Position numbers and translations under genes: made by a program
Source: CALAGJ01 sp964293305
Lineage (GTDB): Bacteria > Bacteroidota > Bacteroidia > Chitinophagales > Chitinophagaceae
Reading direction: 5' to 3'
Assembly: GCA_964293305.1 (NCBI GenBank)
Contig: CAXYYO010000006.1
Location: 1 to 64,000 of the forward strand
Length of the DNA stretch: 64,000 nucleotides
Part shown: piece by piece, positions 60,754 through 64,000 of the stretch
Numbering within the stretch: position 1 is the stretch's first letter
Layout: every line of letters starts with the position of its first letter
Notes under the pieces: generated by a model
What the model saw: the letters and a program-made list of their open reading frames with translations, nothing else
Told to the model about the DNA's origin: nothing
Database searches by the model: none

Positions 60754-62505
60754 TTAAGGGTTATTGTCAATTTTTTCTTCATTGTCAGAAATTGTTGGTG
60801 CATTTTCAGGGGTAGAAACTGGATCAGGATCCAACACATCCATAAACAAATCATACTTTGATTTTGGCCTTCTTGAATCAAGCCACTGAAAACCATTGAG
60901 CCGCATGGTTACATGATCCACTTGACCCATTGGATAACTGGTGCCATCCAGATTACTTCTGAACACTACTTTTTCTGCTTCTTTATTTTTGAAAAACATA
61001 TCAATCATATCAGCCGAAGACTTATTAACACCCACATATTTTCCTGCATCATCTTGGGCATAGTAAACGCTCTCCGCATTTCCTTGAGCCCTCACTTTTT
61101 GAAGATTGCCAGAGGTATCAAAATATCCTTTCATGGTTCTTCCTTTTACCTGGTTATAAAAATCCTCTTTGGTTCTTTGTATGCTAAGCGCATTTTCAAA
61201 AACGTATAATTCTTTTGGTTTTTTATTGCCAGTAAACAAATAAATTGTGTCCCCTGTTATCTGACTTTCCTGACCCCACACAACAGGGTTTTTAAAGAGC
61301 CTAAACACACTATCTTCTAAGCTGAGAAAAAGACTATCTCCTGCAGCTTGCAAACTGTCAGAAAAAATACGCACATGAAAATATGCTTCAATGAATCTAT
61401 CGGCACTGTCTTTTCTTGCACTGTCTGCTAATGGTTGCTGGATAGATGAGTCCAAAATAGGAACACTATCACTTACCCTTAGTTCGGGAACATCTCTTAC
61501 AAGTTTGAGTACAGATAACTTTGCACTAAAGAAGGTATCGGCTGCTACAAACACTGAATCATTATCTTGCTTTAAAATTAGGATAGGTCGTTGTGTAGCC
61601 AGAAATGATTCAGTTTTTTTATTCGATTTTAAATTATTGGCCAGTATTGTTATGCCTTGTGCGGTGTCTTTATACACCACATTGCCATTGGCTTCACTGA
61701 ATCCTGTACTATCATCAAAAGCCACATCATCTGCATCTAAAATGGTTGTACTATCTTCAATATGCGGCCTGCGGCCAAAATATGTTTTACGAGCTTTTGC
61801 ATCATAATATCCAGAACTGGTAATCACTTTTCGCTTACCACTTATTATTTCCGTAGGAGCTACAAATGTTGCAATACCTGTTTCGGTATTGTAGAGTAGT
61901 GTATCCGTTTTAAGTGTATAATTTGGATCAGTGAGTACAACTTTTTTCTTAAAATAAACATCTCTTGTATCTCCGTAATAAAATCCTTCATTACTGGTTA
62001 AAATCGTTTTACCATTCACCACCTTACCCGGTGTATTGTAAATGCCAATTTTTGTATTGACATCATAAGTAAGCGATTTTGTGGTAAGAGTGCCTTTGCC
62101 ATCCGTCAGTTTTACATTTTTATCTAAATAAGCCTTTTTTTCCTGGCCATTATATTTCAAATAGTCGGCATAAGTATGAATGCTATCCGCATCGTTAATG
62201 TGAACATGTCCATAGGCTTGCATCTGATTCAAATTCTTATTGATAACTACACTATCACAATAAAAAAGGGTAGCTTCTTGTTTTATAATTACATTTCCGG
62301 CAGCACTTTGGTATTCAACGCTATCCACTTTTTGGTAGTTTAACCGCAAAGCATGGATGATATAAATCTGACTTGTATTGAGGGGTTTTGTAGTATCGCT
62401 ATATGTTGTTTGTGAACTAACTTTATTGCTAAAAATAATAAGTAAAAATAAAATTAGTGGTTTCACCAATTTACATTTCATACAAAAATTTAGATTCAAT
62501 TTCAT
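60754..62505 (-). CDS. OstA/LptA-like protein of the lipopolysaccharide export type
   Basis: Protein of 583 residues with a signal peptide (LILFLLIIFSNKVSSQ; a second ATG nine codons in is also possible). The N-terminal 250 residues carry OstA-type beta-jellyroll repeats (VIIKQEATLFYCDSVVINKNLNQMQAYGHVHINDAD, AYLDKNVKLTDGKGTLTTKSLTYDV). Such proteins bridge lipopolysaccharide from the inner to the outer membrane. There is no C-terminal LptD barrel. It is third in an amidase-MCE-OstA gene row on the minus strand, 28 bp after the MCE gene. Confidence 0.85.
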   Translation of the reverse strand: MKLNLNFCMKCKLVKPLILFLLIIFSNKVSSQTTYSDTTKPLNTSQIYIIHALRLNYQKVDSVEYQSAAGNVIIKQEATLFYCDSVVINKNLNQMQAYGHVHINDADSIHTYADYLKYNGQEKKAYLDKNVKLTDGKGTLTTKSLTYDVNTKIGIYNTPGKVVNGKTILTSNEGFYYGDTRDVYFKKKVVLTDPNYTLKTDTLLYNTETGIATFVAPTEIISGKRKVITSSGYYDAKARKTYFGRRPHIEDSTTILDADDVAFDDSTGFSEANGNVVYKDTAQGITILANNLKSNKKTESFLATQRPILILKQDNDSVFVAADTFFSAKLSVLKLVRDVPELRVSDSVPILDSSIQQPLADSARKDSADRFIEAYFHVRIFSDSLQAAGDSLFLSLEDSVFRLFKNPVVWGQESQITGDTIYLFTGNKKPKELYVFENALSIQRTKEDFYNQVKGRTMKGYFDTSGNLQKVRAQGNAESVYYAQDDAGKYVGVNKSSADMIDMFFKNKEAEKVVFRSNLDGTSYPMGQVDHVTMRLNGFQWLDSRRPKSKYDLFMDVLDPDPVSTPENAPTISDNEEKIDNNP

Positions 62506-62533
62506 TTAGATATTAATAACTACTACAAATAAA

Positions 62534-63547
62534 TTAAGGCTTTTTTGTAGTAGAATCCGGCAGTGGCAATGGTTGTTCTAAATAACCGCCTTTATCCTTT
62601 TTGCCAAATACAGAAATGTTTACATAGCGTTTTGGATTAACCCTTAAATCATCCATGAGCGTATTTAAACTTCTTATGCTATTATTCAAATTATTGTATA
62701 AAGTTTCATCATTTATAAGTGATCCCAAACTACCATTACCTGCATTTACTTTTGATACTATATCATTCAATTGTTTCATACTTGCATCTAATGACTTCAT
62801 GGTTGCCTCTAAATCCAACTTTGAAAACTTGGCTGTAGTAGTTTCCAGATTACTTAGTGAACCTGTTATTTTATCATTGTTATCAGCAAGCGTTTTCGTA
62901 AAGCTATTTACGTTATTTAATGAGCTAGCTAAGGCACCTGTTTGTGTATTGAGCAATTGTTGCAAGGAAGAAGTACTTACTACAATACCAGCAGTAGCTT
63001 GATTCAAATTACTGATTACACTTTGTAAATTATTTTTAGTAGAAGGATCCAATACAGAGTTTACATTTAGCAACACAGAGTCTAAACTGGAAAGTGTTTT
63101 TTGAAGTTGGTTGCTGATTGGTTCCAACTTTGAAGATAATCCTTCAAACATTCCTTCAGGTTCTTGTGTAAGTAAAGTGTCCCCACTTTGAAGATATTCT
63201 TTACTGTTACCCAAAATAATTTTTATGGATGGGGTACTCAGTAATGACCCTTCGATGATGGCTATAGAATTTTTAGGAATCTGATAGCTATCTTTTAATT
63301 TAATTTCAACCACAATCTCTTGCAAGGTGATATCTGCTGCTTCTGTTGCATACACATTTCCCACCTGAAACCCATTTATAAAAACGGGATTGCTTGCCAT
63401 CAATTGGCTGGTTTGCTTATATTTTGCATACAAAAAATTACCAGTTTTAAATACACTCCTACCTTGTAAGAAATTATAACCTAAAACTAAAAAAGCAAGG
63501 GCTACAATTGTAAGTGCACCTATTTTGGTTTCATTGGAAACTTTCAT
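62534..63547 (-). CDS. MCE/MlaD-family lipid-transport protein
   Basis: Protein of 337 residues: one N-terminal membrane helix (about 7-27), an MCE domain (about 37-115: LYAKYKQTSQLMASNPVFINGFQVGNVYA, IVEIKLKDSYQIPKNSIAIIEGSLLSTPSIKIILG), then long helical heptads (115-300) that may form a tube or coiled coil. MCE proteins carry phospholipids between membranes. The permease and ATPase partners are not in this window. It lies between an amidase and an OstA-like gene. Confidence 0.9.
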   Translation of the reverse strand: MKVSNETKIGALTIVALAFLVLGYNFLQGRSVFKTGNFLYAKYKQTSQLMASNPVFINGFQVGNVYATEAADITLQEIVVEIKLKDSYQIPKNSIAIIEGSLLSTPSIKIILGNSKEYLQSGDTLLTQEPEGMFEGLSSKLEPISNQLQKTLSSLDSVLLNVNSVLDPSTKNNLQSVISNLNQATAGIVVSTSSLQQLLNTQTGALASSLNNVNSFTKTLADNNDKITGSLSNLETTTAKFSKLDLEATMKSLDASMKQLNDIVSKVNAGNGSLGSLINDETLYNNLNNSIRSLNTLMDDLRVNPKRYVNISVFGKKDKGGYLEQPLPLPDSTTKKP

Positions 63548-63670
63548 ATTAGAATTTTACAGGTTTTATTTTATAACCTGCATGATTATGATTTACAAGT
63601 AAAAAGCTCAACACGTAAAAAGCAAAGCTAACTGATAAAGTGAAAGCAGGCAATAAAACACAGGTTAAAA

Positions 63671-64000
63671 TTACTCCCCAGGTGCTGTTACATCCTGCAC
63701 AGGAGTGGCTAGGCTATTTGATTCGATAGCTGATTTATATCTGAGTATCGCTTTTGTAACAGCATCACAGATTTCATACTGTCCATTTTGACTATTCAAA
63801 TATTCCTCTTCTTCAGGGTTTGAAATATAGCCTGTTTCAACCAAAACACTTGGCATTGCGGTAGCTTGCAAAACCCATATTCCCGTTTGTCTTTGGCGGG
63901 CATCCCTACTTATTCTACCGGCTTTTTGAAATTCTTCTTCAATCATCAAAGCCAGATTGGCACTACGTGTAAAATATTGCTGCGTTTTGAGGGTGTACAA
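63671..64000 (-). CDS. N-acetylmuramoyl-L-alanine amidase, C-terminal part (cut by window edge)
   Basis: The last 109 residues are visible; the 5' end lies beyond 64000. QYFTRSANLALMIEEEFQKAGRISRDARQRQTGIWVLQATAMPSVLVETGYISNPEEEEYLNS is the C-terminal half of an Amidase_3 domain, with the catalytic glutamate in LVETGYISN. It cleaves the peptide from peptidoglycan in the periplasm. It heads the visible amidase-MCE-OstA row, 123 bp before the MCE gene. Confidence 0.88.
   Translation of the reverse strand: MYTLKTQQYFTRSANLALMIEEEFQKAGRISRDARQRQTGIWVLQATAMPSVLVETGYISNPEEEEYLNSQNGQYEICDAVTKAILRYKSAIESNSLATPVQDVTAPGE

Overview
This is an AT-rich chromosomal segment of a Bacteroidota bacterium, most likely Chitinophagia (Chitinophagaceae-like). 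The evidence is: Bacteroidota-type promoters (TTG, a spacer of about 16-20 bp, then TAnnTTTG), almost no Shine-Dalgarno sequences, type IX secretion C-terminal sorting domains on secreted proteins, PorT-like outer-membrane barrels, and many SAQ/NAQ/TAQ signal-peptide ends. I see no integrase, transposase or phage genes; mobile-looking DNA is limited to short intergenic repeats.

Layout. 1-11.9 kb: the S10/spc ribosomal-protein operon on the minus strand, rpsJ to secY (22 genes). It starts at a textbook promoter in front of rpsJ and ends at a terminator directly behind secY. 12-18.8 kb: an outer-membrane barrel gene, a thiolase, and a Crp-family regulator beside three cell-envelope genes (Ig/DM13 lipoprotein, POTRA-barrel protein, small beta-barrel). 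Each of the three carries a TGTCA-N6-TGACA palindrome at the same distance from its -7 box, which looks like a local regulon; a YceI gene follows. 19-28.6 kb: secreted S74 protein, WecG/TagA glycosyltransferase, an N-terminally short desaturase, a proline-rich secreted protein, fumC, a nitrilase-kdsB pair, a 37-bp tandem repeat and a di-haem peroxidase. 28.9-36.1 kb: the minus-strand cluster rsfS-ftsH-LUD-AIG2-lpxH-unknown-mscS, with birA divergent. 36-41 kb: a type IX-secreted M4 protease, a decayed sorting-domain pseudogene, and mutL.

41.1-46.5 kb is the most unusual region. rtcB (RNA ligase) and a slipin/SPFH gene lie downstream of about 2.4 kb that holds at least eight divergent tRNA-like genes in the same orientation (anticodon loops reading Pro/TGG, His, Ile/TAT, Leu/TAG, Lys, Asn, Cys and Phe), with tRNA fragments between and after them. 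Ahead of the array are two micro-ORFs, each closed by its own strong terminator, and a 12-codon ORF with a rare perfect Shine-Dalgarno. I propose this as one RNA-repair or tRNA-decoy locus; that function is inference.

46.8-64 kb: M13 peptidase, a short-type glucan phosphorylase lacking the expected PLP lysine, two polysaccharide-deacetylase-fold proteins, priA, a Rieske oxygenase overlapping an APC permease gene, a patatin with inserted membrane helices, a MarR regulator with a palindrome at its start codon, and an envelope cluster (amidase, MCE, OstA-like) that runs off the right edge.
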